This document shows, piece after piece, positions 44,483-57,471 of a stretch of DNA of 64,000 bases (its first letter is position 1; every line of letters begins with the position of its first letter). The translations under genes and the position numbers were made by a program. A model generated the notes under the pieces. That model did not search any database and was not told where the DNA came from. It worked only from the letters and a program-made list of their open reading frames with translations. Source of the DNA: Pseudomonas sp. Irchel s3b2 (lineage in GTDB: Bacteria > Pseudomonadota > Gammaproteobacteria > Pseudomonadales > Pseudomonadaceae). The stretch is from the NCBI RefSeq assembly GCF_900187445.1, contig NZ_FYEB01000001.1:1178001-1242000 (forward strand), read 5' to 3'.

Positions 44483-45274
44483 TTACCCGGCCAACATCGG
44501 ATACGTGAACAACCCGAAGTGCAGCAGATTCAAGCCAAAATGGGTGGCGATGGCCGCGCCCAACCCCCCGAAACGATAGGCCAGGCCATAGCCAAGACCG
44601 GCCAGGCTTGCCAGCAATACCCATTGCCAGCCAGCCCCCAGGTGAACGAGGCCGAACAGTAACGAGGCGAGCAACAGCGCGAGGTTTTCGCCATGGGGCA
44701 AGTGTTTGAAGTGCCGACTCAGACCGCCCTGGATATAGCCGCGAAACAACGCTTCCTCTACCAGCGTCACCAGCAATAGGTTGTTCAGCACCCACAGCCA
44801 GGCCTGATCGGGCCACTTCGGTGCCCAACTGATCACGCCCAGCAACAGCGCGCCTCCCAAAGCCAGCACGGCGCTCACGGTCAAGCCGAGGGCGGTGGCA
44901 TAAACCGACAGTCGCAGGGAGCGCCGGCCGACAATCCATGGGCAGGCCAGCAACAGCCAGAAGCCGATCAGCGGTTTGTCCTGATTCAGGTACATGGCAA
45001 ACGAGACAGCATCGTCGGTGAAACGCTGGGGATTGATGGCGCGACCGTTGTAGAAACCGGGAAGCCAGTGCACTGCCAGCGCCACCGTCAGAACGATGAA
45101 CAAGCCATGGCCGAGGTAGCGGCCGATGGGAATCTGTTGTTGGCGAACGGCGAAACCGGCAACCAGCAGCAATGCGAAAGAGAGGACGGCGAGCCAGCTG
45201 AGATGGCCATAGAGCAGCGCCATGCTGTAGCCGAGGGAGAGAAGTGCCAGATAGGTCCATGGCAGAGCAAACAT
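44483..45274 (-). CDS. CPBP-family intramembrane metalloprotease
   Basis: Membrane protein of 263 residues with about eight hydrophobic segments. The CPBP (Abi) motifs are clear: EEALFRG near 170-176, FGLVHLG near 205 and a C-terminal HFGLNLLHF. The two glutamates and the histidines form the putative zinc site of a glutamic/metallo-type CAAX-processing fold. Its substrate in Pseudomonas is unknown. It lies just outside the capsule export genes and is probably not part of them. Confidence 0.87.
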   Translation of the reverse strand: MFALPWTYLALLSLGYSMALLYGHLSWLAVLSFALLLVAGFAVRQQQIPIGRYLGHGLFIVLTVALAVHWLPGFYNGRAINPQRFTDDAVSFAMYLNQDKPLIGFWLLLACPWIVGRRSLRLSVYATALGLTVSAVLALGGALLLGVISWAPKWPDQAWLWVLNNLLLVTLVEEALFRGYIQGGLSRHFKHLPHGENLALLLASLLFGLVHLGAGWQWVLLASLAGLGYGLAYRFGGLGAAIATHFGLNLLHFGLFTYPMLAG

Positions 45275-45319
45275 GTGAAGTCCTTGTGTCAGAGATTCTG
45301 CAATAGGCCTCGGCCCCTT

Positions 45320-45410
45320 TGTAGGAGCGAGCTTGCTCGCGACGGCGGTGTGTCAGACGACATCAATGTTGACTGTACCGCCGCCTTCGCGAGCAAGCTC
45401 GCTCCTACAG
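45320..45410. repeat. REP palindrome pair (REPIN)
   Basis: TGTAGGAGCGAGCTTGCTCG at 45320 and its inverted copy ending CTCGCTCCTACA at 45410, with about 45 bases between. It lies between the CPBP gene and acnA. Confidence 0.9.
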
Positions 45411-45490
45411 GGGGGCATAGGTCGGACACAAAATGGTGAATGACACCGATTCAGCAAGCGGCGCGATTATAGAGACGTACACCGCGTAAA

Positions 45491-45520
45491 CAACAACACC
45501 GCCCAAAGGCGGTGTCGTTG
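45491..45520. terminator. Terminator of acnA
   Basis: CAACAACACCGCC / GGCGGTGTCGTTG stem with a short loop (caaa-type), 12 bases past the acnA stop on the minus strand. T-richness is modest (TTGTTGTTTAC). Confidence 0.7.
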
Positions 45521-45531
45521 TCAGCAGGCTG

Positions 45532-48273
<2,742 letters not shown>

Positions 48274-48495
48274 TGAAATATCTCCTTTGGGTCCGCACGG
48301 CTACGGACTGGCGGGACAGACAGAGCTCTTAACCTAGCCCTGTTTAGACGTTAAGGCTAATAACTGGACCCTATGGGCAAGTCCAAGGTTCCGATCTCGG
48401 CTATCATGCGCCGGTTTTCGTGACAGGCTTTGCTTCAACGCAAGTCTGGGCATCGCGCAGTGGCTGAATTCTTCGCCAACTGCCCAGGAGTAAAA

Positions 48496-49569
48496 ATGAA
48501 CACCCTCTTTATGCATTGCCGGCCGGGCTTCGAAGGCGAAGTCTGTTCCGAGATTTCCGAACATGCCGCGCGGCTGAACGTGGCCGGTTATGCCAAGGCC
48601 AAAACCGCCAGCGCCTGCGCCGAATTTATCTGCACCGAAGAAGACGGCGCCGAGCGCCTGATGCGTGGGCAGCGTTTCGCCGATCTGATCTTCCCGCGTC
48701 AGTGGGCTCGCGGGATCTTTATTGATCTGCCGGAAACCGACCGCATCAGCGTGATCCTTGCGCACATGGCGGACTTCCCGGTATGCGGCAGCCTGTGGCT
48801 GGAAATGGTCGACACCAACGATGGCAAAGAGCTGTCGAATTTCTGCAAGAAGTTCGAAGTCCACCTGCGCAAGGCGCTGATGGCGGCCGGCAAACTGGTG
48901 GAAGACGCCCACAAGCCGCGGTTGCTACTGACCTTCAAGAGCGGTCGCGAAGTGTTCATGGGTCTGGCCGAATCGAACAATTCGGCGATGTGGCCGATGG
49001 GCATTCCACGCTTGAAGTTTCCGCGTGAAGCGCCGAGCCGTTCGACCCTCAAGCTTGAAGAAGCCTGGCACCATTTCATTCCCCGCGACCAGTGGGACGA
49101 GCGTTTGCACAGCGACATGACTGGCGTCGACCTCGGCGCTGCACCCGGCGGCTGGACCTGGCAACTGGTCAACCGCGGCATGCTGGTGACCGCCATCGAC
49201 AATGGCCCGATGGCCGAAAGCCTTATGGACACCGGTTTGGTGCAGCACTTGATGGCTGACGGTTTCACCTTCAAGCCCAAGCAACCGGTCGACTGGATGG
49301 TGTGCGACATCGTCGAGAAACCGGCGCGCAACGCGGCGATGCTGGAAGAATGGATTGGCGAGGGGCATTGCCGCGAAGCGGTGGTCAACCTCAAGCTGCC
49401 GATGAAACAGCGTTATGCCGAAGTGAAGCGCTTGCTGGAGCGTATTGCCGACGGGTTCAAGGCGCGGGGCATTCGGGTCGAGATTGGCTGCAAGCAGCTG
49501 TACCACGACCGTGAAGAAGTGACCTGCCATTTGCGCCGATTGGACGTGAAGAAACCCAAGTCCCGCTGA
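48496..49569 (+). CDS. rlmM: 23S rRNA 2'-O-ribose methyltransferase RlmM
   Basis: Methylates C2498 of 23S rRNA. Protein of 357 residues: an N-terminal THUMP-like domain, then a FtsJ-type SAM domain with VDLGAAPGGWTWQL near 211-224 and the K-D-K-E tetrad residues of the family (W.VCDIVEKP, NLKLPMK). ATG 48496 has AGGAG eight bases before it; the frame extends upstream without support. Confidence 0.94.
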   Translation: MNTLFMHCRPGFEGEVCSEISEHAARLNVAGYAKAKTASACAEFICTEEDGAERLMRGQRFADLIFPRQWARGIFIDLPETDRISVILAHMADFPVCGSLWLEMVDTNDGKELSNFCKKFEVHLRKALMAAGKLVEDAHKPRLLLTFKSGREVFMGLAESNNSAMWPMGIPRLKFPREAPSRSTLKLEEAWHHFIPRDQWDERLHSDMTGVDLGAAPGGWTWQLVNRGMLVTAIDNGPMAESLMDTGLVQHLMADGFTFKPKQPVDWMVCDIVEKPARNAAMLEEWIGEGHCREAVVNLKLPMKQRYAEVKRLLERIADGFKARGIRVEIGCKQLYHDREEVTCHLRRLDVKKPKSR

Positions 49570-49580
49570 CTTTGTGTGCC

Positions 49581-49692
49581 GATCGTTCCCACGCTCTGCG
49601 TGGGAACGCCGCCGGGGACGCTCCGCGTTCCGCCTTTGGATGTGACGCAGAGCGTCACGGGATGCATTCCCACGCAGAGCGTGGGAACGATC
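49581..49692. repeat. Imperfect inverted repeat, second copy of the 846-955 family
   Basis: GATCGTTCCCACGCTCTGCG at 49581 and its complement ending at 49692, with inner arms GGACGCTCCGCG and an altered GACGCAGAGCGTC. Located between rlmM and tusA. Same family as 846-955. Confidence 0.8.
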
Positions 49693-49754
49693 AGCTGTCA
49701 GTGACTAGACACCCGGCAATGCGCGACAATGCCGGCAAGTTTCAGGAGTGAATC

Positions 49755-50006
49755 ATGAGTGAAATGATCGATACGCCGGTAGACGGCACCCTCGACGCCA
49801 CCGGCCTCAATTGCCCGGAACCGGTGATGATGCTGCACCAGCACATCCGTGACCTGGCGCCCGGCGGCCTGCTGAAGGTGATCGCCACCGACCCGTCGAC
49901 CCGTCGCGACATTCCGAAGTTTTGCGTATTCCTCGACCACGAACTGGTCGCGCAGCATGAAGAGGCAGGCACCTACCTCTACTGGATCCGCAAGAAACTC
50001 GCTTAA
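49755..50006 (+). CDS. tusA: Sulfurtransferase TusA
   Basis: Small SirA/TusA-family sulfur carrier of 83 residues for tRNA 2-thiouridine and related sulfur relay. The active Cys lies in [10 protein letters not shown] near residue 19-20, in the usual CPxP context. GGAG ribosome site. It is convergent with the MATE gene; their ends overlap by four bases. Confidence 0.94.
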   Translation: MSEMIDTPVDGTLDATGLNCPEPVMMLHQHIRDLAPGGLLKVIATDPSTRRDIPKFCVFLDHELVAQHEEAGTYLYWIRKKLA

Positions 50007-51412
50007 CCCGCCGAACGACTGATGCGAATCCGCTTGCGTGCACTGCGCGCCAGGCGGATCGACAGCATCAGTGCCGCGCAACTCAAGCCGACGATCAAGC
50101 CCTGCCATAGCCCACTCGGGCCGCTCGGCGTGCCGAACCAGTCGGTCAGGCCCAGGGCGTAGCCCACCGGCAAACCAATCCCCCAATAAGCGAACAGCGT
50201 CAGGATCATCGTCACCCGCGTGTCCTGATAGCCACGCAGTGCGCCGGCCGCTGTCACCTGGATCGCATCTGAAAACTGGAACAGCGCCGAATACACGATC
50301 AGCATCGCGGCCACCTGAATCACCGTCGGGTCGGCGGTGTAAATCGCGGCGATGGGTTCGCGCAGCCACAACATCATGCTCGCCGACAAGCAGGCGTAAG
50401 CCAGCGCAGTGCCCATGCCGACCCCGGCGGCGAAGCGTGCTTCGCGTGGTTCCTCACGGCCGAGTGCCTGGCCGACCCGCACAGTCACGGCCATGCCGAG
50501 GGAGTAGGGGATCATGAACACCAGCGAGCTGAAGTTCAGGGCAATCTGGTGCCCGGCGACCACGGTGGCGCCGAGACTACCGATCAGCAGGGCGATCACC
50601 GCGAAGATACTCGACTCGGCGAACACCGCGATGCCGATTGGCAGGCCGATGCCCAGCAAGCGCTTGATCACCGCCCACTGCGGCCAGTCAAAACGGCTGA
50701 ACAACTGGCTCGACTGATAGGCCGGCGCCCAGCGCTCCCAGCCGGCCATGCCCAGCGCCATCACCCACATCACGATCGCCGTGGCCCAGCCGCAGCCGAC
50801 ACCGCCCATGGCCGGTACACCAAAGTGGCCATAGATGAAGATGTAATTGAGCGGAATGTTCAGCGCCAACCCGCACAGGCCAAGCACCATCGCCGGCCGC
50901 GTCCGTCCCAGACCATCACTGAAACAGCGCAACACATGATAGAACGCGACAGCGGGCAGGCCGCTGGCAATGCCATGCAGATACTGCATGCACGGGCCGA
51001 TCAGCTCGGGATCGACCTTCATGATGTGCAGGATCGGTTCGGCGCTGAACAGCATGCCGGTCGCCATCAGGCCCACCACCAGTGCCAGCCATAAGGCCTG
51101 ACGCACGATCGGGCCAATCTCGCTGTGCGTGCCGGCGCCGAAGCGCTGGGCGACTTTTGGGGTGGTGGCCAGCAGGGTGCCGGTCATCAGCAGAAACACC
51201 GGTACCCAGATCGAGTTGCCCAGCGCGACGGCCGCCAAATCCCGAGGCCCGACACGTCCGGCCATCACCGCATCGACGAAGCCCATGGCGGTGGTCGCCA
51301 GTTGCGCGATCATGATCGGCAACGCCAGGCCTAGCAGGTTTTTCAGCTCCAGGCGAACCCGGGCCGGGCGGTTGAGGGAAATAGCGGCGGGGCGGTCAGT
51401 CACGGAATTCAA
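50003..51412 (-). CDS. norM: MATE-family multidrug efflux transporter NorM type
   Basis: Na+ or H+ driven efflux protein of 469 residues with twelve hydrophobic segments in two homologous halves. The N-terminal half begins [22 protein letters not shown], and the second repeat around 250-270 holds [13 protein letters not shown]. Exports cationic drugs and dyes. The product resembles PmpM/NorM. Single gene. Confidence 0.9.
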   Translation of the reverse strand: MNSVTDRPAAISLNRPARVRLELKNLLGLALPIMIAQLATTAMGFVDAVMAGRVGPRDLAAVALGNSIWVPVFLLMTGTLLATTPKVAQRFGAGTHSEIGPIVRQALWLALVVGLMATGMLFSAEPILHIMKVDPELIGPCMQYLHGIASGLPAVAFYHVLRCFSDGLGRTRPAMVLGLCGLALNIPLNYIFIYGHFGVPAMGGVGCGWATAIVMWVMALGMAGWERWAPAYQSSQLFSRFDWPQWAVIKRLLGIGLPIGIAVFAESSIFAVIALLIGSLGATVVAGHQIALNFSSLVFMIPYSLGMAVTVRVGQALGREEPREARFAAGVGMGTALAYACLSASMMLWLREPIAAIYTADPTVIQVAAMLIVYSALFQFSDAIQVTAAGALRGYQDTRVTMILTLFAYWGIGLPVGYALGLTDWFGTPSGPSGLWQGLIVGLSCAALMLSIRLARSARKRIRISRSAG

Positions 51413-51522
51413 GGCGAAACGTCCAAAGGATTTTGATGCGCAAGGCGGCGCATTCTACGCCTTGACGTGGTGGTCAGGAAAAATCCTGTGTTGCGGATTT
51501 GTAATCGGTTGCTTGAGCCTCC

Positions 51523-51613
51523 TGTAGGAGCGAGCTTGCTCGCGAAAGCAGTATGTCAGGCAGCCTCAACATTGATTGTGCCGCCGTCTTCGCGAGCAAG
51601 CTCGCTCCTACAG
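51523..51613. repeat. REP palindrome pair (REPIN)
   Basis: TGTAGGAGCGAGCTTGCTCG at 51523 and its inverted copy ending CTCGCTCCTACAG at 51613, between norM and pdxB. Confidence 0.9.
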
Positions 51614-51689
51614 ATTCCAGGTGCGCAATGCCTGCTGGCCCACCACGGTCATCTCCGCCTACACTGCCGGTCCGCCAAAGGAGCCTGCC

Positions 51690-52832
51690 ATGCTGATTGT
51701 TGCCGACGAAAATATCCCGCTGCTCGATGCCTTCTTCGAAGGCTTCGGTGAAATTCGCCGAGTGCCGGGACGTGCCATCGACCGCGCCACTGTCGAACAG
51801 GCCGATGTGCTGTTGGTGCGCTCGGTGACCAACGTCAATCGCGCGTTGCTCGAAGGCAGCAAGGTGCGCTTTGTCGGCACGTGCACCATCGGCACCGATC
51901 ACCTGGATCTGGATTACTTTCAACAGGCCGGCATCACCTGGTCCAGCGCCCCAGGCTGCAATGCCCGGGGCGTGGTCGATTACGTGCTGGGCAGCCTGCT
52001 GACCCTGGCCGAAATCGAAGGTGCCGACCTGACTCAACGCACCTACGGCGTGGTCGGTGCCGGTGAAGTGGGCGGGCGACTGGTCAAGGTTTTACGGGGG
52101 CTGGGCTGGAACGTGCTGGTCTGCGATCCACCACGGCAGGCCGCTGAAGGGGGCGATTACGTCAGTCTCGAGCAGATCATCGAGCAATGCGACGTCATCA
52201 GCCTGCACACTCCGCTGAACAAGCAAGGCCCTCAGTCGACCTGGCATCTGTTCGATAAAAACCGTTTGAACCAACTTAAGCCGGGCACCTGGCTGATCAA
52301 CGCCAGTCGTGGCCCGGTGATCGACAACGCCGCTCTGCGCCAGGTGCTGTTGCAACGTGAAGATCTGCAAGCGGTGCTGGATGTCTGGGAGGGTGAGCCT
52401 GAGGTCGATATGGCATTGGCCGAATTGTGTGTGCTGGCGACGCCGCATATTGCCGGTTACAGCCTCGACGGCAGGCAGCGCGGGACGGCGCAGATCTATC
52501 AGGCGCTTTGCGAGTTCCTTGGGCAACCGGAGCAGGTCAGCCTGAGCGACTTGCTTCCAGCGCCGTGGCTGTCGGCGGTGACGTTGACCGCCAATTGCGA
52601 TCCGGCCTGGGCGCTAGCGATGTTGTGCCGTGGTGTATACGACCCGCGCCGTGACGATGCGGATTTCCGTCGCAGCCTTGTAGGTAATGTGAGCGAGCAG
52701 CGTGCGGCGTTCGATGCACTGCGCAAGCATTACCCGCTGCGGCGTGAGATCGATGGGTTGCAGGTGCGGATCGAGGGGGATTCGCCGGCGTTGCAGCAGA
52801 TCGTGGCGGCGTTGGGTGCTTCGGCTGTCTGA
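51690..52832 (+). CDS. pdxB: Erythronate-4-phosphate dehydrogenase
   Basis: NAD-dependent D-isomer 2-hydroxyacid dehydrogenase of 380 residues in pyridoxal phosphate biosynthesis. NAD motif [12 protein letters not shown] lies near 119-130; catalytic Arg/Glu/His lie in [16 protein letters not shown] and ATPHIAGYS. The C-terminal PdxB dimerisation domain is present. ATG 51690 has AAAGGAG before it. Confidence 0.95.
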   Translation: MLIVADENIPLLDAFFEGFGEIRRVPGRAIDRATVEQADVLLVRSVTNVNRALLEGSKVRFVGTCTIGTDHLDLDYFQQAGITWSSAPGCNARGVVDYVLGSLLTLAEIEGADLTQRTYGVVGAGEVGGRLVKVLRGLGWNVLVCDPPRQAAEGGDYVSLEQIIEQCDVISLHTPLNKQGPQSTWHLFDKNRLNQLKPGTWLINASRGPVIDNAALRQVLLQREDLQAVLDVWEGEPEVDMALAELCVLATPHIAGYSLDGRQRGTAQIYQALCEFLGQPEQVSLSDLLPAPWLSAVTLTANCDPAWALAMLCRGVYDPRRDDADFRRSLVGNVSEQRAAFDALRKHYPLRREIDGLQVRIEGDSPALQQIVAALGASAV

Positions 52833-52848
52833 GTACCGCGTTGGCCTT

Positions 52849-52942
52849 ATCGCGAGCAGGCTCGCTCCCACAATAGATCTTCAGTGGATACAGGTTTTTC
52901 TATACGACTGAGATTAAATGTGGGAGCGAGCCTGCTCGCGAT
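52849..52942. repeat. REP palindrome pair (REPIN), GTGGGAGC variant
   Basis: ATCGCGAGCAGGCTCGCTCC at 52849 and inverted GGAGCGAGCCTGCTCGCGAT ending at 52942. The arm reads GTGGGAGC rather than GTAGGAGC. Confidence 0.88.
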
Positions 52943-52973
52943 GGGCGCACCGCCATTTCCGGATAAACACCCA

Positions 52974-53001
52974 TAAAAAACCCGGCTAAAAGAGCCGGGT
53001 C
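52974..53001 (-). terminator. Terminator of the 59-residue ORF
   Basis: On the minus strand GACCCGGCT / AGCCGGGT stem with a short loop, followed by TTTTTTATGG. It lies directly after the small ORF stop at 53020. Confidence 0.8.
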
Positions 53002-53019
53002 AAGAAGACGGTGGCTATA

Positions 53020-53199
53020 TCACTCTTGTTCGGCAGGCTTGACCAATCGCTTCTCCAGTTCGCGGCAAGCGTCCTGGATCATGTTTTCAGTGATCGGTAC
53101 TTCGTGCCCATCCTTATCAATAATCGAGCAACCCAGAGACTGGTCTGGCTGCGTGCGGATCACTGGAATTTTGTCATCGCTGCTGTTTTGCAAGGACAT
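53020..53199 (-). CDS. Small conserved-type hypothetical protein (59 residues)
   Basis: Short ORF MSLQNSSDDKIPVIRTQPDQ... ending KPAEQE. A GGAGACAGG ribosome site lies before the ATG at 53199, and a perfect terminator begins 18 bases past the stop, so it is most likely a real gene. It contains a GCSIIDKDGHEVPITENMIQ region and one Cys at 24, a second at 46. No membrane segment. I recall similar ~60-residue PA1571-like proteins in Pseudomonas, of unknown function. Confidence 0.75.
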   Translation of the reverse strand: MSLQNSSDDKIPVIRTQPDQSLGCSIIDKDGHEVPITENMIQDACRELEKRLVKPAEQE

Positions 53200-53456
53200 G
53201 GCCTGTCTCCTCTTCAGGTTGTGAGCTTACTGTAGAACCGCCAGGTGACCGGGCTGTGACAACTCCCTGCGATCTTCAGGTCGGCACCTTTAGTCCATCA
53301 GAAATACCCTGACGTTTCCACCCGGACTTTAGACCAATAATCTCTAGTCACTAGTCTTGGCGGTCATAATTAACCTGACTCATTATGATTTACAGCGTTC
53401 AATCCCGTTGACGGTGTAGGCTTGGTTGAGTCAAAGCCCATTGGTTGCGCCATCGG

Positions 53457-55250
53457 ATGATCTTCATGCTCTCTTCTCGTCACCGCCGCGCCATTCGTCT
53501 GGCCAGCCGTTTCCTCGCGCCTTATCGCTGGCCGGCCTTGGGCGCTTTGTTGGCGTTGATCGTCACTGCCGGCATCACCTTGTCCATGGGGCAGGGTATT
53601 CGCCTGCTGGTGGACCAGGGTTTCATGACCCAGTCGCCGCATTTGCTCAACCGATCGATCGGCGTGTTCATGCTGCTGGTGGTTGGCCTGGCGATTGGCA
53701 CCTTTGTACGGTTTTACCTGGTGTCGTGGATCGGCGAGCGTGTTGTCGCGGACATCCGCCGTCGGGTGTTCAACCATCTGGTCTACCTGCATCCGGGCTT
53801 TTATGAAGACAACCGCAGCTCCGAGATCCAGTCGCGGCTGACTGCCGACACCACGCTGTTGCAATCGGTAATCGGCTCTTCGCTGTCACTGTTTCTGCGT
53901 AATGGGTTGATGGTGATCGGCGGGATTGTCTTGCTGTTTATCACCAACCCCAAACTCACCAGCATCGTGGTGGTCGCATTGCCGCTGGTGGTTGCGCCGA
54001 TCCTGATTTTTGGTCGCCGGGTGCGCACTCTGTCGCGTCTGAGTCAGGACCGGATTGCCGATATCGGCAGTTATGTCTCTGAAACCCTGAGTCAGATCAA
54101 AACCGTGCAGGCCTACAACCATCAGGTTCAGGACGAGCAGCGTTTTGCCACGACCGTGGAAGAGGCTTTCAACACCGCCCGCAAGCGCATCTTCCAGCGA
54201 GCCTGGTTGATTACCCTGGTGATCCTGCTGGTGTTGGGCGCAGTCGGGGTGATGCTTTGGGTCGGTGGCATGGATGTCATCGCCGGGCGGATTTCTGCGG
54301 GTGAACTGGCAGCGTTCGTCTTTTACAGCCTGATCGTCGGCGGTGCCTTCGGCACGTTGAGTGAAGTGATCGGCGAACTGCAGCGAGCGGCGGGGGCGGC
54401 GGAACGTATTGCAGAGTTGTTGCGTTCGGAAAACATCATCCAGCCACCAACCCAGGGCCTGGTGACTTTGCCTGAGCGGGTGAAGGGCGATCTGGTGCTG
54501 CAAGATGTGCGCTTTTCCTACCCGTCGCGTCCGCAAAGCTATGCCGTCGATGGTTTGAATCTGACGATTAACGCTGGTGAAACCCTGGCGTTGGTCGGGC
54601 CGTCCGGTGCCGGTAAGTCAACGGTGTATGACCTGCTGCTGCGCTTTTACGACCCCGCCCAAGGACGCATCTTGTTGGACGGTGTGCCGCTGACTCAACT
54701 CGACCCACTGGACCTGCGCCGCTGTTTCGCCCTCGTCTCACAAACCCCGGCGCTGTTCTACGGCAGTATCGAAGAGAACATTCGCTACGGCCACCCGACG
54801 GCGACGTTGGCTCAGGTCCAGGAAGCCGCGAAAATCGCCTACGCACACGACTTCATCGAGCAAATGCCCAACGGCTACCAGACTCACCTCGGCGACGCTG
54901 GTCTCGGTTTGTCCGGCGGGCAACGCCAGCGCCTGGCCATCGCCCGAGCGCTGCTGGTAGACGCACCGATCCTGCTGCTGGACGAAGCCACCAGCGCCCT
55001 CGACGCCCAGAGCGAGCACCTGATCCAGCAAGCCCTGCCCAGCCTGATGAAAAATCGCACCACACTGGTCATCGCCCACCGACTGGCTACGGTGAAAAAT
55101 GCTGACAGGATCGCAGTGATGGACCAAGGGAAACTGGTGGCGGTGGGGACGCATCAGGAGTTGATTGCGAGTAATGCGCTGTATGCACGGCTGGCGGCGT
55201 TGCAGTTTAGTGATGGGCACCATGCCCCAACCGACCAAGTAACCGACTAA
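53457..55250 (+). CDS. MsbA-type ABC transporter (fused permease/ATPase)
   Basis: Half-size exporter of about 597 residues: a six-helix membrane domain (about 20-300) and a C-terminal ATPase with Walker A GPSGAGKST near 382-390, signature LSGGQRQR near 490 and Walker B ILLLDEATS. The family exports lipids, peptides or drugs. The start is uncertain: TTG 53445, ATG 53457 and ATG 53466 are all in frame, none with a strong ribosome site. It is convergent with slt across a bidirectional terminator. Confidence 0.88.
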   Translation: MIFMLSSRHRRAIRLASRFLAPYRWPALGALLALIVTAGITLSMGQGIRLLVDQGFMTQSPHLLNRSIGVFMLLVVGLAIGTFVRFYLVSWIGERVVADIRRRVFNHLVYLHPGFYEDNRSSEIQSRLTADTTLLQSVIGSSLSLFLRNGLMVIGGIVLLFITNPKLTSIVVVALPLVVAPILIFGRRVRTLSRLSQDRIADIGSYVSETLSQIKTVQAYNHQVQDEQRFATTVEEAFNTARKRIFQRAWLITLVILLVLGAVGVMLWVGGMDVIAGRISAGELAAFVFYSLIVGGAFGTLSEVIGELQRAAGAAERIAELLRSENIIQPPTQGLVTLPERVKGDLVLQDVRFSYPSRPQSYAVDGLNLTINAGETLALVGPSGAGKSTVYDLLLRFYDPAQGRILLDGVPLTQLDPLDLRRCFALVSQTPALFYGSIEENIRYGHPTATLAQVQEAAKIAYAHDFIEQMPNGYQTHLGDAGLGLSGGQRQRLAIARALLVDAPILLLDEATSALDAQSEHLIQQALPSLMKNRTTLVIAHRLATVKNADRIAVMDQGKLVAVGTHQELIASNALYARLAALQFSDGHHAPTDQVTD

Positions 55251-55277
55251 GTAACCGACCCAGTAGAGCGCCATAAA

Positions 55278-55306
55278 AAATGCCCGCATCAATCGATGCG
55301 GGCATT
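55278..55306. terminator. Bidirectional terminator between the ABC exporter and slt
   Basis: AAATGCCCGCATC / GATGCGGGCATTT stem with a short loop, A-run before and T-run after, serving both convergent genes. Confidence 0.9.
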
Positions 55307-55329
55307 TTTGTCAGCGTTTCAAAGCAGGC

Positions 55330-57258
55330 TCACTGATCGTCGAAATACCGTTCATGCCAATCCACCAACGGTTGTGGTGAGTTGAGCTTCTGGCCGTAGA
55401 TCACCGAGTACGACAGCACGTTTTGCACGTACTGCCGGGTTTCGTCGAACGGGATGCTTTCCACCCACACATCGAAGCTCAGGTGATCGGCGCCACGCAG
55501 CCATTGACGCACGCGGCCGGGGCCGGCGTTGTAGGCGGCAGAGGCGAGGACGCGGTTGCCGTTGAATTGGCTGTGGACCTGGCTCAGGTAAGCGGCTCCG
55601 AGCTGGATGTTTTTGTCCGGGTCGAACACTTGCTGCGGCGAAGCGAGGGGAATGCTGAACTTGCGCGCGGTTTCCTTGGCGGTGCCGGGCATCAGCTGCA
55701 TCAGGCCGCTGGCGCCGACGCCGGAGCGCGCATCGGCCATGAAGGCGCTTTCCTGACGGGTGATGGCGAATACCCAACTCGAGTGCAGTCCACGGACCTT
55801 GGCTTCGCGCACCAGGGTTTCGCGGTGGGCCATCGGGAAGCGGATATCCAGGTCGTCCCAGTACTTCGCCTGACTGATGGTACGGATCGCCGGGAAATAC
55901 CATTTCAGGTCGTAAGCCAATTTCGCCTGAGCGACCATTTCATCGCGGCTGAAGTGCCGGCTGACGTGGTACCACTCGCGACGACCGTCGACGATCTGCC
56001 CGCGCGCATGGAATTCCAGGGCACGTCGTATGCCAGGGGTATTGCGCACCTTGTTGATCAGCGCCTGGCTGAGTACCAGCGGTTTGTTGTTCAGCGAATA
56101 GGGGGATTGCGAGCGGTCGGCCGCCAGGAAACCGTAGAAGTCGCGCTCATGAGCCAGGTTCTTGTAAAGCGTCTGGGCTTCCGGATTCTGTGGCTGTGCC
56201 AGCTCCAGGCTGCGAGCCTGCCAGTAACGCCAGCGGTTGGTGGTGGCCAGGTCTTGGGGCAGGCGGCGGGTCAATTGATAGGCATCGTCCCAACGGGCCA
56301 GGCGCAACAGCAGGCGCAAGCGCCATTCGGAAACGGTGTTGTCCCGCAGCTCCGGGTCATATTTGGTCATCACGTCCAGCGCACGGCTGTCGAAACGTTT
56401 GGCGAGGGTCAGCCCGATTTCTCGGGCAATCGCGACTTTTTCGTCACGGGAGAAGTGCATGCTGCTGGCGTAACCGTCGAGCAGGGCCATGGCTTTGTCC
56501 GGATCCTGACGGGCCAGACGGCGCAGGCCGAGGCTGACGATGTCGGACATCGGTTCATCGGCCGGGATGAAGCGCGATGGCTGATTGAGCAACTCGGGCT
56601 TCTGCGCCACATCCACCAGCAGGCGACCGCGCGGGGCGAGTGTCGTCAGGCTATTGATCAGGCTGTTGGCCAGCGGATAGTTGCGCGCCTGGGCGGCGAG
56701 CTTGGTGCGTTCCCAGCGTTTCTGTTCGGTCAGTTGACCCTCGGCGGCCCACATGCCGAACACACCATCGCACGCGTCGGGTTGGGTTTTGCCGGTCAGC
56801 CAGAGTTTATTGGCGTTGGCGTAGCCTTCGGCCTTGCGGTTATGACTGATCTGATACTGCGCGTTCAGGCAGTCGAGTTCGGTGAAATTGAGTTTGGGAT
56901 CATAATATTTGACGAAGGTTGCCCAATCCCCGCGTTCGCTCAGCCAGCGCAGCCAGCGCAACTTCATCCAGTTGGCTTGCGGCAGGTCACCGTGTTCGGC
57001 GAGGAATTTTTCGATTTCGGCATTGCTCGCGGTTTTCAGGCGCGCGGTCAATTCGTCATAAGCCAGATAGGGCTCCAGCGGATAATCGCTCAGAGCCTGG
57101 CGGTAACGGAAATAAGGGCCGGTATCGCCTTTGGCCAAGGCACGCTTGGCTTCATCGTAATACTGGCGTTGGGTGGACAGGTCCACCGCCTGGGCGGATT
57201 GAGCGACAGCGGCTGTAAGAAGCAAACATGAAAAAAGATTGAAAAGGCGACTGCGCAT
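55330..57258 (-). CDS. slt: Soluble lytic murein transglycosylase Slt
   Basis: Periplasmic lytic transglycosylase of 642 residues that cleaves peptidoglycan. A signal peptide ends near AAVAQSAQA-V (residue ~25). A long alpha-helical superhelix is followed by the SLT domain with the catalytic Glu in ITRQESAFM, then GASGLMQLMPGTA and a QYVQNVLSYSVIY segment. ATG 57258 is preferred over 57306 because it gives the signal sequence and the usual length. Confidence 0.93.
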   Translation of the reverse strand: MRSRLFNLFSCLLLTAAVAQSAQAVDLSTQRQYYDEAKRALAKGDTGPYFRYRQALSDYPLEPYLAYDELTARLKTASNAEIEKFLAEHGDLPQANWMKLRWLRWLSERGDWATFVKYYDPKLNFTELDCLNAQYQISHNRKAEGYANANKLWLTGKTQPDACDGVFGMWAAEGQLTEQKRWERTKLAAQARNYPLANSLINSLTTLAPRGRLLVDVAQKPELLNQPSRFIPADEPMSDIVSLGLRRLARQDPDKAMALLDGYASSMHFSRDEKVAIAREIGLTLAKRFDSRALDVMTKYDPELRDNTVSEWRLRLLLRLARWDDAYQLTRRLPQDLATTNRWRYWQARSLELAQPQNPEAQTLYKNLAHERDFYGFLAADRSQSPYSLNNKPLVLSQALINKVRNTPGIRRALEFHARGQIVDGRREWYHVSRHFSRDEMVAQAKLAYDLKWYFPAIRTISQAKYWDDLDIRFPMAHRETLVREAKVRGLHSSWVFAITRQESAFMADARSGVGASGLMQLMPGTAKETARKFSIPLASPQQVFDPDKNIQLGAAYLSQVHSQFNGNRVLASAAYNAGPGRVRQWLRGADHLSFDVWVESIPFDETRQYVQNVLSYSVIYGQKLNSPQPLVDWHERYFDDQ

Positions 57259-57471
57259 GAGACGTCCGGGCAGAGAAATCATGACAAGTGCCAGCAAGCG
57301 CGGCACTGAATTGTCTGTAGCTTAGCCTTTTGCCAGCAAGGGGCGAAAGCTTTGCCGAGCGGTCGGCACAAGTTCGCAACAATTGTTGTGCAGAGTGCTT
57401 CGACATTGAAATTGCCGGCCTTCTGCAGCCTCAAGTCAGGTAGAATGCGCGCCCGGTTTTTGGAGAAGCTC

